Assembly: GCA_041481485.1 (NCBI GenBank)
Contig: JBGPBY010000142.1
Coordinates: 1-14,512, forward strand
Reading direction: 5' to 3'
Source of the DNA: JBGPBY01 sp041481485
GTDB taxonomy: Bacteria > Acidobacteriota > Terriglobia > 20CM-2-55-15
DNA: 14,512 nt
Under the pieces are notes generated by a model. It had not been told where the DNA came from and made no database searches. It worked only from the letters and a program-made list of their open reading frames with translations. A program made the position numbers and the translations under genes. Shown here one piece after another: positions 1 to 7,913 of the stretch (positions are counted from its first letter, which is position 1; every line of letters starts with the position of its first letter).

Positions 1-41
1 CCCGTTGGGAGAGGGATTTCCTGATCGACTGCCCCTACAGA
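1..41 (-). repeat. Possible REP-like element fragment after the pseudokinase gene
   Basis: Immediately after the stop of the pseudokinase gene, the minus strand reads CTGTAGGGGC (about 40 down to 31) and then leaves the window. The same CTGTAGG start opens both arms of the palindrome at 7264-7411 and the GC-rich left flank of the inverted repeat near 12494. All are placed just after gene ends. Only about 40 bases are visible, no complete hairpin can be drawn, and a 7-base match alone is weak, so this is a tentative call. Confidence 0.25.
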
Positions 42-2849
42 TTACTTCCGCTTCATCAGTCGTGGCCAGTTCACCACAACCATCAGTGAGTTGGATGACG
101 AGGTCGCGGTTCCTCCCTGATCGGCAGCCGTCGCCATAACCTCGGCAAGACTGCCACTGCCTGTGCCGGCGGGAGTCGGGCCGCCGAGTTGTGGAATCAG
201 GAATCGCTTGCCGTCGGGTGACACCGCATAAACCATGTATTCCGATGGCAGAATGTTAGGACCGGGATTGCTCGGAAGTGCAAACATCGTTTTGGATGCA
301 GCAGGCACGATAGAAGTGCCGGACACCTTGATCTCAACGGAAACCATGTTTGGCGGCAATAGAAAATACAGCTCCTTACTGTCGCCGCGCCAGCGCGCAA
401 CAGTTCCGCCGTCGGTGGAAATCTGCCATTTGCCCGGACCTTCGGGAAACGGTTTGAGATAGATCTCAAACCGCCCGGTTTCGTTGGATTCATAAGCTAG
501 CCACTTTCCGTCGGGAGACAACTGAGGGTGGCGTTCGTTCGCCGGCGTTTGCAGGAACGGAGCGGGTTTCTTATCTCCGGCGACGGGAACGTACCAGATG
601 TCTCCGTTCGTCCCCGTGCCGTTGACCCAATACACGACTGTCTTACCGTCCGGCGTCCAGCTCATGGGAGACTTCAGCGCATCCGATTCGGTGATCAACT
701 CCTCTTTTGCGGTGCCGTCGCCCAGCTTGACGTAGATTCCCCATTTGTTGCCGCGCCTGGAGGCATACGCGAAACGAGTCCCGTCCGGAGACCAGACGGG
801 ACTGGAATTGTTCTGTGTCGAATCGAAGGTCAATCGCTGCATGCGGCCCTGATCGGAATCGAAGAACCAGCTGTCGCCGCCGCCATTGGTCTCGTGGACG
901 TGAACGGCTACTTTCTTCCCGTTGGCGGTGAGATCGACTCCGGCATAAGCTCCGGGTCCGCCAACTTGTCCGTTTCGGCCGCCGGCGCGATCGAACCAGA
1001 TCAACGAGCGGTCTGCAACTGCATTTGCGGTACTTGGCGCAGGACCTCCGGTGTTATTGCCGATTCGATAGGTGAGTATCCCGTTCTGAGACACCGCGTA
1101 ACTGGCCGTCTGATCCAGGTTCGCTGTAGTCACACCGCCCTGAGTGCCGGAGGTCATGAACTGGACACCTTCGGCAACACGAACAGGCTCCCCTTCCAGT
1201 GAAGTCGTCTTCAGATTAAACGGTTGCGCAAAAATTGTGCCTTCCTTATTGAACAGCACATAGCCTGGAGCGGCGTAAAGGGCTTTTGAAGCAGAAGCGA
1301 ACAGCTTCCTGGGCTTGTCCTTACCTTCCATATCTCCCACATAAACGGCGCTGTCTGCCGGCTGCGCCGCAGCAGCCAGATACAAGAAATGACGGTTGTC
1401 CGGAAGGAATACCGGCATCAGGTGCGCGGATTCATTGTGCGATGCGTCGAGTTTGGAGATGGCTGTCGGCTGTCCACCGGCGGCCAGCACGCGATAAATC
1501 AATCCGGCGCTGGAATAAAGGATGTCTCCATTCTGGTTCCAGGTGCCCATCGTGACTGGCGGCGGAGTTTCACATATCGTCTTTGCCGGACCGCCGGAAA
1601 CCGGTATGGTTTTCAGCTTGCCGTCCTCAAAAAAAGCAATGAACTTGCTGTCGGCCGACCAGAATGGCTGTGTCTCCACGTTGTCCTTCGCAATCAATTG
1701 GGGCATGACCGAAGCCAGATGGACGGCAACGAGCCCCAGGGCCCCGGTGCTTCTGAAAATCCAGCGGCCATCCGGAGAAATCGACGGCGGCGGACCTTGA
1801 GCCGCAGCATTGCCCATATTCGTCAGGACAAATTTGGCGTCTTCCGGTTCAGGGGCCCCTTTCAAGTAGTGATACGTCGCCGGAGCCATCGCAAAAACCA
1901 GTAGCGCCGCGACTGCCATTCCAATCCAGATTAGCCGTTCCTGCTTCTTGCGTTTTGCAGTAAAAATCGCCGGAACTCCGACTTGAGAGCCGCCCTCGGC
2001 GATCCACTGCAGTTGGCTCAGCAGATCCCACGCAGTCTGCAGCCGCTTCTTCGGATCTTTCGCGAGACAGCGATTGATCAGGTAGTCCAGAGCGGGCGGA
2101 GCCATCGGTTGTTTGGCAGAAACCGGTTCCGGATCGATGGTCTGGATTGCAGCCACCAACATGGCTTGCGATTTGCCTTCGAAGGCAGGGGTGCCCGTAA
2201 TCATTTCATGCAGAATCGCGCCGAGTGCGAAGATGTCACTTCGCGCATCGCCTTCGACACCGTCCCATTGCTCTGGCGCCAAATATGGGGCAGCCTCTGG
2301 GGAAATTCCCCCAACGGTCTTGGCAGCCATTCGTGTCGATATGGCGGAAATCGAAACCGCCGTAGCCTGAAGTGGTTCCGGCTTTGCCAATCCGAAATCC
2401 ATCAGCTTTGCTCCGGCAGCGGCAATCATCACATTGGAGGGATTGAGACCGCGGTGGATGACTCCGCTCCGGTGCGCCTTATCGAGCGCATCCGCGATGG
2501 CAATACCCAGTTTCATCGCTTCGTCCAACTCCATCGGCCCGCGGGTCAGGCGATGCGCCAGCGTCTCGCCTTCCACATGTTCGGTAACGAGGTAGTTTGC
2601 TCCATTCTGTTCGCCGACATCGTAGAGCGCACAAATATTGGGGTGATTCAGCGAGGCAATGGTCTTCACATCGCGTTCGAGCCGCTGGCGCACTTCAGAA
2701 TTTGCAGAGAATTCCTCGGGAAGCAGCCGGATGGAAACGACCCGATTTAATCGCGTATCGGAAGCCTTGTAAATGTCAGCGCCATTTCCAGTGCTGATTG
2801 GAGCGACGATTTGATAAGGGCCGAGCTTGGCGCCGGATTCCAGGGACAT
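42..2849 (-). CDS. Membrane pseudokinase with C-terminal TolB/PD40 beta-propeller
   Basis: A 935-residue protein: protein-kinase fold (about 12-285), one membrane helix (about 306-324, after the basic stretch KRKKQER), then a propeller of SPDG/WSPDG-type repeats reaching almost to the C-terminus, presumably periplasmic. It is a paralogue of the upstream kinase, and the two align without gaps through the DFG motif. Catalytic positions are lost: the first and third glycines of the GxGxxG loop are Ser19 and Ala24, the ATP-binding Lys is Arg41, the alpha-C Glu is Asp60, and HRDLKPxN has become HRGLNPSN (132-139), so the catalytic Asp is Gly134 and the Lys is Asn136. Asn139, DFG (151-153), APE (191-193) and the structural Asp205 remain. 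The activation segment lacks the GT before the YxAPE motif. This predicts a folded, possibly nucleotide-binding but inactive kinase. The start lies 2 bp after the upstream stop, with AAAGGA (2863 down to 2858) inside the last codons of that gene as ribosome site, so translation is probably coupled. Domain identity is certain; inactivity is inferred. Confidence 0.93.
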   Translation of the reverse strand: MSLESGAKLGPYQIVAPISTGNGADIYKASDTRLNRVVSIRLLPEEFSANSEVRQRLERDVKTIASLNHPNICALYDVGEQNGANYLVTEHVEGETLAHRLTRGPMELDEAMKLGIAIADALDKAHRSGVIHRGLNPSNVMIAAAGAKLMDFGLAKPEPLQATAVSISAISTRMAAKTVGGISPEAAPYLAPEQWDGVEGDARSDIFALGAILHEMITGTPAFEGKSQAMLVAAIQTIDPEPVSAKQPMAPPALDYLINRCLAKDPKKRLQTAWDLLSQLQWIAEGGSQVGVPAIFTAKRKKQERLIWIGMAVAALLVFAMAPATYHYLKGAPEPEDAKFVLTNMGNAAAQGPPPSISPDGRWIFRSTGALGLVAVHLASVMPQLIAKDNVETQPFWSADSKFIAFFEDGKLKTIPVSGGPAKTICETPPPVTMGTWNQNGDILYSSAGLIYRVLAAGGQPTAISKLDASHNESAHLMPVFLPDNRHFLYLAAAAQPADSAVYVGDMEGKDKPRKLFASASKALYAAPGYVLFNKEGTIFAQPFNLKTTSLEGEPVRVAEGVQFMTSGTQGGVTTANLDQTASYAVSQNGILTYRIGNNTGGPAPSTANAVADRSLIWFDRAGGRNGQVGGPGAYAGVDLTANGKKVAVHVHETNGGGDSWFFDSDQGRMQRLTFDSTQNNSSPVWSPDGTRFAYASRRGNKWGIYVKLGDGTAKEELITESDALKSPMSWTPDGKTVVYWVNGTGTNGDIWYVPVAGDKKPAPFLQTPANERHPQLSPDGKWLAYESNETGRFEIYLKPFPEGPGKWQISTDGGTVARWRGDSKELYFLLPPNMVSVEIKVSGTSIVPAASKTMFALPSNPGPNILPSEYMVYAVSPDGKRFLIPQLGGPTPAGTGSGSLAEVMATAADQGGTATSSSNSLMVVVNWPRLMKRK

Positions 2850-2851
2850 GG

Positions 2852-5638
2852 TTATTTTCCTTTCAGCGCCGCAGTCCAGTTCAGAACAACGGTGATTGGC
2901 GCGGATGACGATGTCGATAGAGAGTTTGCAGAATGCCGGTCCGTGGTAATTCCCGGAAGCACGTTTGTGAGCGTAGCGCCGCGCCCACGACCAATCACCG
3001 CCGAAGAATAAAGCGCTGGGGGATTTTCGTACTGCGGTATCAGGAAGCGCTGGCCGGTTGTGGTCACCGCATAGGCGTTGAATTGTCCCGCCGCATGCTG
3101 GCTGGTGACCAGCACGGACTGGAACAGCGATTTCGGAACCTCGCGCTGAACGGAGGCGCCGTTGACCCGGATTTCAGACGCCATCATTTCGCCCAGCGAA
3201 ATCAGATTCAGAAAGTAAAGTTCCTTCCCGTCATGCCGCCAGCGTGGATACACACCGCCGTTGACCGAGACCTGAATTTTCGCTGGACCTTCCGGGAATT
3301 GCCGGATGTAGACTTCGCTGCGTCCGGTCTCATTGGAACTGTAGGCGAGCCACTTGCCGTCCGGAGACACTTGCGGATTGCGTTCGTCTGCCGGCCCCTG
3401 CACGATGACCACGGGCTTGTGGTCGCCCATCACGGGAATGGCCATGATGTCGCCGCCGGTTTTGCTGTTGACGGTCCAGTACACCAGTGTCTTGCCGTCC
3501 GGAGACCAGCTCATCGGCGCCAGCACCGAGTCGGACTCCAGAAGCAACTCCTCCATACGCGAGTTGTCGGCTACTTTCAAATAAAGTCCCCATTTGCCGT
3601 TTCGGTGGGAACCAAACGCAATGCGATCGCCCTCCGGCGACCATGCCGGGCTGGAACTATCCTGAGAAGCGTCGAAGGTAAATTTCGAGGGCGTGCTGTT
3701 GCCGAGCTCGAAAATATAAATGTCGCCGCCATCCGGGCCGTGACGATGCACGGCGGCGCGTTTTCCGTCCGGCGAAAGATCCACCCCGGCAAAGCCGGCG
3801 GGCGCTGCAGCCTGTTCGGTTTTCGCGCCGCTGCGATCGACCCACAGCAGCGGCCATACAGGAATTGCCGAAACCGCCGGCGAGCCTGCCGCGGCCGCCA
3901 TCGACTGCGGATTGTTGCGAAACAGCAGGACTCCGTTTTCCGAAGCGGCGAAGGCCGCTGCCCCATCGGCTGAAATTGGAAGTTTGTCGGCAAGGCGCCC
4001 GGCTTCTCCGCTCAGTTTCAGCGAACTTGCGCTGAACGGTTGCGCGAACAGCGTGCCGTCACGATGAAACAAAAGGTAGCCGGGCTCGACGTAGATCGCA
4101 TTGGATTGTGCTGCTAACAGTTTCGTGACGTCCTTCGAATCCAGAGCGCCCGCATACACCACACCGTCGCTGGTGAATAAATAATGCTGCCCATCCGGAA
4201 GAAAGAATGGCTCTTGAACTTTCTGTAGTCCTCCCGGCGCGACGACCGGCATGGGCTCGCCTCCGGTTGCCGCCACGCGCTGCAGGCCTTTGCGCGATGC
4301 GAAAAGGATCACATTATCCGCATTCCAGGTTCCGCCGGCCAGATCCGCCGTCTCGCAGATATTCGAAGGAGCGCCGCCGGCAGCTTCCACGCGTTTGAGC
4401 CGGCCGCCCGCAAAAAACGCAATCGATTTGCTGTCTGGTGACCAGAACAATTGGCCGGCGCCTTCGGTCCCGGCGAGTTTGGTCGATGCCTCCGAATTGA
4501 TGGGACGCGTGAACACAAATGAAGATGCGCTGTCGCGCGCCGAATAGGCGATCCAGTGGCCGTCTGGAGAAATGGATACGGCGTCTGCCACGGGCATGTC
4601 CGGTACCGGAATCAGAAAACGCGTTTCCACTTCGCCATCGCCACCGCGGTAGTAACGATACGCCGGCAACGCCATCGCAACCACGAGCAGCGCGGCAGCT
4701 GCCAGGCCAGTCCGCAAGAGCATGGTATGCCTTCGCCATGTTGCAGTGAGCGGCGACGGCATTCCAGACTGCGACCCACCCGCCGAAATCCACTGCAGCT
4801 GGCACAGCAGATCCCATGCCGTTTGCAGCCGCTTCTCCGGATCCTTTGCCATGCAGCGCTTGACGACGTAATCGAGCGCGGGCGGCACGGCACTCTGCGT
4901 TTTCGAAATTGGATCAGGATCGACCGACATGATCGATGCGATCAGCAGTGCCTGACTGCGCCCGTCAAACGCGCGCTTCCCGGTGACCATCTCATAGAGC
5001 ACCACACCGAAAGCGAAAATGTCCGTGCGCGCGTCGGCGTCCTGGCCCTCCAGCTGTTCCGGCGCCATGTATTGCATGGTGCCGAGAATTGTCCCGGGAA
5101 CCGTGGTGTCCATCGTCAGTTGCCGGCTGCCCGATGGCGGCGGCCCTCCGGTCTGAGCCTGCTGGCGAACCTTGGCGAGACCAAAGTCCAGCAGCTTCGC
5201 GCCGCTCTGAGTCAGCATGACATTGCCGGGCTTGAGATCGCGATGCGTCACGCCCCGCCCGTGCGCCTTGTCCAGCGCGTCGGCAATTCCGATGGCGACT
5301 TTAAGGGCTTCGTTCAGCGGCATCGGCCCATGGGTCAACCGCTGCGCGAGCGACTCGCCTTCGAGATACTCCATGACGAGAAAATCGGTGCCGTCCTGCC
5401 GGCCCACATCGAAGATTGTGCAGATGCTGGGGTGATTCAAAGCCGCGACGGTCTGCGCTTCCCGTTCGAATCGCTGCCGCATTTCTGTGTTTTCGGAAAA
5501 CTGTGGAGGAAGTACTTTGATGGCGACAGTGCGATTCAATCTCGTGTCCGCCGCCTTGTAAACTTCGCCCATTCCTCCGGCGCCAATTTGCTCCAGAATT
5601 TCGTACGGACCGAGTTTCGTCCCACTTTGCAGGGGCAT
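2852..5638 (-). CDS. Membrane Ser/Thr protein kinase (PknB-like) with TolB/PD40 beta-propeller
   Basis: A 928-residue Hanks-type kinase. Visible motifs are the glycine loop GAGGMG (19-24), Lys41 in VAIKVLP, alpha-C Glu60, HRDLKPGN (132-139), DFG (151-153), a Thr-rich activation segment ending GTMQYMAPE (186-194), and Asp206 in DIFAFG. The kinase is complete and should phosphorylate Ser/Thr of itself or partners in the cytoplasm; Thr175, 178, 179, 183 and 187 are candidate autophosphorylation sites. A membrane helix follows at about 306-326. The remaining 600 residues hold repeated SPDG and WSPDG blades of the TolB/PD40 type, presumably a periplasmic sensor or binding propeller. This kinase-helix-propeller design is expanded in Acidobacteriota. 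It is the first gene of a two-gene unit with the pseudokinase. The start matches the family's usual opening (xxGxxLGPYEI). No Shine-Dalgarno sequence precedes it, but a TATAAT lies only 9 nt upstream, which suggests a leaderless message. Ligand and substrates are unknown. Confidence 0.96.
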   Translation of the reverse strand: MPLQSGTKLGPYEILEQIGAGGMGEVYKAADTRLNRTVAIKVLPPQFSENTEMRQRFEREAQTVAALNHPSICTIFDVGRQDGTDFLVMEYLEGESLAQRLTHGPMPLNEALKVAIGIADALDKAHGRGVTHRDLKPGNVMLTQSGAKLLDFGLAKVRQQAQTGGPPPSGSRQLTMDTTVPGTILGTMQYMAPEQLEGQDADARTDIFAFGVVLYEMVTGKRAFDGRSQALLIASIMSVDPDPISKTQSAVPPALDYVVKRCMAKDPEKRLQTAWDLLCQLQWISAGGSQSGMPSPLTATWRRHTMLLRTGLAAAALLVVAMALPAYRYYRGGDGEVETRFLIPVPDMPVADAVSISPDGHWIAYSARDSASSFVFTRPINSEASTKLAGTEGAGQLFWSPDSKSIAFFAGGRLKRVEAAGGAPSNICETADLAGGTWNADNVILFASRKGLQRVAATGGEPMPVVAPGGLQKVQEPFFLPDGQHYLFTSDGVVYAGALDSKDVTKLLAAQSNAIYVEPGYLLFHRDGTLFAQPFSASSLKLSGEAGRLADKLPISADGAAAFAASENGVLLFRNNPQSMAAAAGSPAVSAIPVWPLLWVDRSGAKTEQAAAPAGFAGVDLSPDGKRAAVHRHGPDGGDIYIFELGNSTPSKFTFDASQDSSSPAWSPEGDRIAFGSHRNGKWGLYLKVADNSRMEELLLESDSVLAPMSWSPDGKTLVYWTVNSKTGGDIMAIPVMGDHKPVVIVQGPADERNPQVSPDGKWLAYSSNETGRSEVYIRQFPEGPAKIQVSVNGGVYPRWRHDGKELYFLNLISLGEMMASEIRVNGASVQREVPKSLFQSVLVTSQHAAGQFNAYAVTTTGQRFLIPQYENPPALYSSAVIGRGRGATLTNVLPGITTDRHSANSLSTSSSAPITVVLNWTAALKGK

Positions 5639-5647
5639 AGTGGGCGG

Positions 5648-5678
5648 ATTATATGGCGAAATGATTGGGGAAAATCAA
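5648..5678 (-). promoter_or_regulatory. Candidate promoter of the kinase/pseudokinase unit, likely leaderless
   Basis: On the minus strand a perfect TATAAT (5653 down to 5648) is preceded by TTGATT (5678 down to 5673) at 19 bp, a slightly long spacing. Only 9 nt separate TATAAT from the kinase ATG at 5638. Transcription would therefore start within about 3 nt of the start codon, and no ribosome-binding sequence is present. The -10 is clear by eye; its use is inferred. Confidence 0.5.
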
Positions 5679-5860
5679 TTAATGCTGACAAAGTTGTCCC
5701 AATTCTGCTAATCGTCGAGGGGTTTGATTTCGACCGTCGCGCGCCCGCCATTTTGGATCGTGACCGCAGGGGATCCGCGGATGCGGCATTTCGGCTCTCT
5801 CGGGAAAATCGCACAGTCAGCGGCACTGTTGGCTTCCAAACAAATTGAGCCCAATTTGGC

Positions 5861-6514
5861 TTAGATCTTCGATCGAAAGGTTTGAAGTGCCGCGGTATGA
5901 CCGACACTCTGAGAAAGTTCGATGGTTTCAACCAATTGCCCTCCCGTGAGCCTGGGCAAAATCTGACTGGCAGGAATCTCGGAGTATGTTTCGTTTTTCA
6001 GGCGGAATATCTGAAATTTCGTTCCATCATACCGCCAGAATTCCGGTACTTTCAGAGCCGCGTAGATTGAAAACTTGCGAATCGAACTGCTCGTCACATC
6101 GATTTCGACCGCGATGTCTGGAGGTGGATCCACATCGAGATTCAGTTGCTGCTTACCAATAACCAAATCCGCGCTGTTGATGTAATAGCAACAGTCGGGT
6201 TGAACTCCTTTGGCAAGAACCTTCCGTTTCCAGTTCGAGCTGCCATAGTGTTCAATCTTCAATTTTCGAATCTCGCCAAAAACGTGAACCATGCGGTCGA
6301 TGAACCGGATGATCTTTTCGTGCTTGTTCAGCGGGCTCACGAATTCGATCCTGCCATCATCAAAGCTGACGCGGATGCTTCGATAATCTGCAAGCTCCAC
6401 AAGCAGCTCTTCATAATCGTCCCATGTGACCTCTTGCATCACCAGGGACGCTCCGCGCGGAAGATGCTCGATAGCTTCGAGCAGTTCGGCAGTCTGTGCG
6501 CTCATGCATGCCAT
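5861..6514 (-). CDS. Uma2-family protein (putative PD-(D/E)XK endonuclease fold)
   Basis: A 217-residue protein from the ATG at 6514, chosen because TGGAG (6525 down to 6521) stands 6 nt before it. Another ATG lies at 6505, and a longer open frame to 6553 has no such site. It matches the Uma2 (DUF820) pattern: DGRIEFVSP near residues 53-60, a PD at about 106-107, PPPDIAVEID with Asp133 and Glu137 as likely metal-binding acids, a conserved Lys147, and YAALKVPEFW near 151-160. Uma2 proteins share the restriction-endonuclease fold and occur in many copies in cyanobacteria and Acidobacteriota. Their biological role is not established, and no methylase or mobile-element gene is next to this one. 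A second, diverged Uma2 gene lies 119 bp upstream on the same strand. Family membership is well supported; nuclease activity is inferred. Confidence 0.85.
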   Translation of the reverse strand: MACMSAQTAELLEAIEHLPRGASLVMQEVTWDDYEELLVELADYRSIRVSFDDGRIEFVSPLNKHEKIIRFIDRMVHVFGEIRKLKIEHYGSSNWKRKVLAKGVQPDCCYYINSADLVIGKQQLNLDVDPPPDIAVEIDVTSSSIRKFSIYAALKVPEFWRYDGTKFQIFRLKNETYSEIPASQILPRLTGGQLVETIELSQSVGHTAALQTFRSKI

Positions 6515-6633
6515 TATAATCTCCAGCCCGTCCGGAGCAATTCGGTTTCCCACTCCAATGGCGCTCCAAATTGAGTGAGTACGAACGTTGTCCGGAACTC
6601 TTCGGAAAAACTGTCGCCTATTCCGCGACCTTT

Positions 6634-7209
6634 TCAGTCGATGAGTTCGTCAACAGTGAAGATCGTGCCAGGCAGCATTTGGGGAGTGATGGTTTGCCCG
6701 CGCTCGAGGATAGAGAGGTTCTGATACTCGCCGCCGGAGGCATTGGTCCGGACTTCCAACACGCCGTCCGCAATATTCAGAATCCAATATTCGGGAATGC
6801 CGCACTGCGCATACAGCGGCGCTTTGATCCGTGTGTCGTAGCGAAGACTGGTGTCGGAAATTTCGACAAGCAGCAGCACATCCTCAGGCGACGGCTCGAA
6901 CGGTCCGAAAAGCTCAGGAAGGGGTTTGCATACTGCAACATCCGGCTTGGGTTCGGAATACTCGTTCGCATACATTCCGTTCTGGATGCTCACAATCACG
7001 GTTTCACCCAGCCTGGAGGTGAAAACGCGCGTCAGTTTATTGATGCGCCCGGAATGTCTGTGCGAGGGAGTCGGCATCTCGATAATCTCTCCGCCAATCA
7101 GTTCATAGCGGCTGTCGGGCGGAAAGATATCGATGTCGCAAATGCGCTGAAACTCTTCAACCGTGAAGAGTTTCTTCGTCACGATGCTGGTATCGAGCGA
7201 CATGCTCAC
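6634..7209 (-). CDS. Uma2-family protein (putative PD-(D/E)XK endonuclease fold)
   Basis: A 191-residue protein starting at GTG 7209; GGAGAG lies about 6 nt upstream of it. An in-frame ATG at 7203 is the alternative start. It is a textbook Uma2 sequence: FTVEEFQRI, RYELIGGEI with Glu36, SHRHSGRI, the PKPDVAV motif with Asp90, LLLVEISD with Glu116, Lys129, and the IPEYWIL block at about 138-144. The acid and lysine set fits a PD-(D/E)XK nuclease centre. It is only distantly similar to the neighbouring Uma2 protein, so the pair is not a recent duplication. The upstream region is the 148-bp palindrome and offers no obvious promoter; read-through from the phosphate operon is possible if the palindrome does not end transcription. 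Function in the cell is unknown. Confidence 0.88.
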   Translation of the reverse strand: MSMSLDTSIVTKKLFTVEEFQRICDIDIFPPDSRYELIGGEIIEMPTPSHRHSGRINKLTRVFTSRLGETVIVSIQNGMYANEYSEPKPDVAVCKPLPELFGPFEPSPEDVLLLVEISDTSLRYDTRIKAPLYAQCGIPEYWILNIADGVLEVRTNASGGEYQNLSILERGQTITPQMLPGTIFTVDELID

Positions 7210-7263
7210 ATCATACTCTCCATCAACCGCCTATCGGAACAATGCAGGCAACTTGCCAATGGG

Positions 7264-7411
7264 TCAGTTTGAAATCTGCGGCGCGCTGTAGGCGCGGTCT
7301 GTGACCGCGCACAATCTCTCGTTTATGGATTCTCATTTCTAGGAATCCCAGTCTGAGAAACTGTGCGCGGTCATAGACCGCGCCTACAGTGGACCGCAAA
7401 TTTCAAACTGA
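7264..7411. repeat. 148-bp imperfect palindrome (REP/MITE-like element)
   Basis: Two arms of 50 nt mirror each other around one centre (7337.5). The outer 18-nt block (7264-7281 against 7394-7411) has one mismatch. After 4 unmatched bases, a 28-nt block (7286-7313 against 7362-7389) also has one mismatch. A GGATTC/GAATCC pair (7327-7332, 7343-7348) sits in the middle on the same axis. Each arm also contains its own hairpin, GCGCGGTC-TGT-GACCGCGC or the TAT variant. The element begins 8 bp after the sixA stop and ends about 55 bp before the Uma2 start. No transposase gene or obvious target-site duplication is seen. As RNA it would form a very stable structure that could block transcription, protect the 3' end or act as a REP sequence. 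Confidence 0.88.
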
Positions 7412-7418
7412 TGAGGAT

Positions 7419-7913
7419 CTACTTACCGAAGGCTCGGAGCTGTTTGGAAGTGAGCAGCCACTCGAGGACTGCAGGATTGCGGGATGGGAGAGCCTCTACA
7501 TGGACGGCGCAAGCTCCGCTTTTGCGGAGATCGATTTCGCATTTATCGCCGGCGCCCAGAAGATGCGCAACGGCGGCCCCGAGTAGAGGCTGGTGTCCCA
7601 CCAACAAAACATTTCCGGAATTGCGCCGCGACAGAGCGTCCAACAGTTCTTTCACGCTGCGATTGCCTGCCAGTTCCGGCAATTCTTCCGGAGGACCGGT
7701 CATCAACACATCCGCGAGAATGGATGCAGTCTGCGCAGCGCGGCGCCAGGGGCTGGTAAAAATCTTGTCGAAGGGAATTTCCAGTTTTCGGAGTCCTTCC
7801 GCAGATGCGCGAGTTTTCCTTATCCCTTCTTCAGTAAGAGGCCGCTCGTGATCAGGGGTCACGTTGGGATCTGCAATTCCGTGGCGAAAGAACACCAATT
7901 GAATTTCCTTCAT
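7419..7913 (-). CDS. sixA: SixA-type phosphohistidine phosphatase
   Basis: A 164-residue single-domain member of the histidine phosphatase superfamily, close to the length of E. coli SixA (about 160). It has the RHG motif with catalytic His11, the conserved PLTEEG segment (25-30), SPWRRAAQTA with Arg57/Arg58, a likely acid in the PPEELPEL region, and the second catalytic His107 in VGHQPLL. SixA enzymes remove phosphate from phosphohistidine, for example on Hpt domains of phosphorelays or on PTS proteins. The start overlaps the stop of the Ppx/GppA gene in an ATGA, and a strong GGAGG (in 7921-7929) lies inside that gene's last codons, so the two are translationally coupled. It is the last gene of the phosphate operon and is followed within 10 bp by the large palindrome. 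The in vivo substrate cannot be read from the sequence. Confidence 0.9.
   Translation of the reverse strand: MKEIQLVFFRHGIADPNVTPDHERPLTEEGIRKTRASAEGLRKLEIPFDKIFTSPWRRAAQTASILADVLMTGPPEELPELAGNRSVKELLDALSRRNSGNVLLVGHQPLLGAAVAHLLGAGDKCEIDLRKSGACAVHVEALPSRNPAVLEWLLTSKQLRAFGK

Noticed and set aside
42..2849. Treating the second kinase as a decaying pseudogene
   Set aside because: There is no frameshift or stop over 935 codons, the propeller and fold motifs are intact, and the changes concentrate at catalytic positions.
2933..3973. Plus-strand open frame over the propeller part of the kinase gene
   Set aside because: It mirrors the repeated SPDG codons of the propeller and has no independent support.
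5700..5840. Possible C-terminal gene remnant on the minus strand ending in AVTIQNGGRATVEIKPLDD
   Set aside because: About 22 residues look protein-like, but the frame upstream loses this character and has no start or homologous neighbour that I can name; too short to call a pseudogene.
4556..5848. Long open frame on the plus strand, antisense to the active kinase gene
   Set aside because: The minus-strand kinase motifs are unambiguous here; the plus frame is a codon-bias shadow with no recognisable domain or ribosome site.
5841..5858. CAAATTG/CAATTTG inverted repeat just after the first Uma2 stop
   Set aside because: The stem is only 7 bp and AT-rich, without a following T-run, so an intrinsic terminator is not supported.
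7264..7411. Reading the 148-bp palindrome as an insertion sequence
   Set aside because: There is no room for a transposase and no clear target-site duplication; a non-autonomous or REP-type element fits better.
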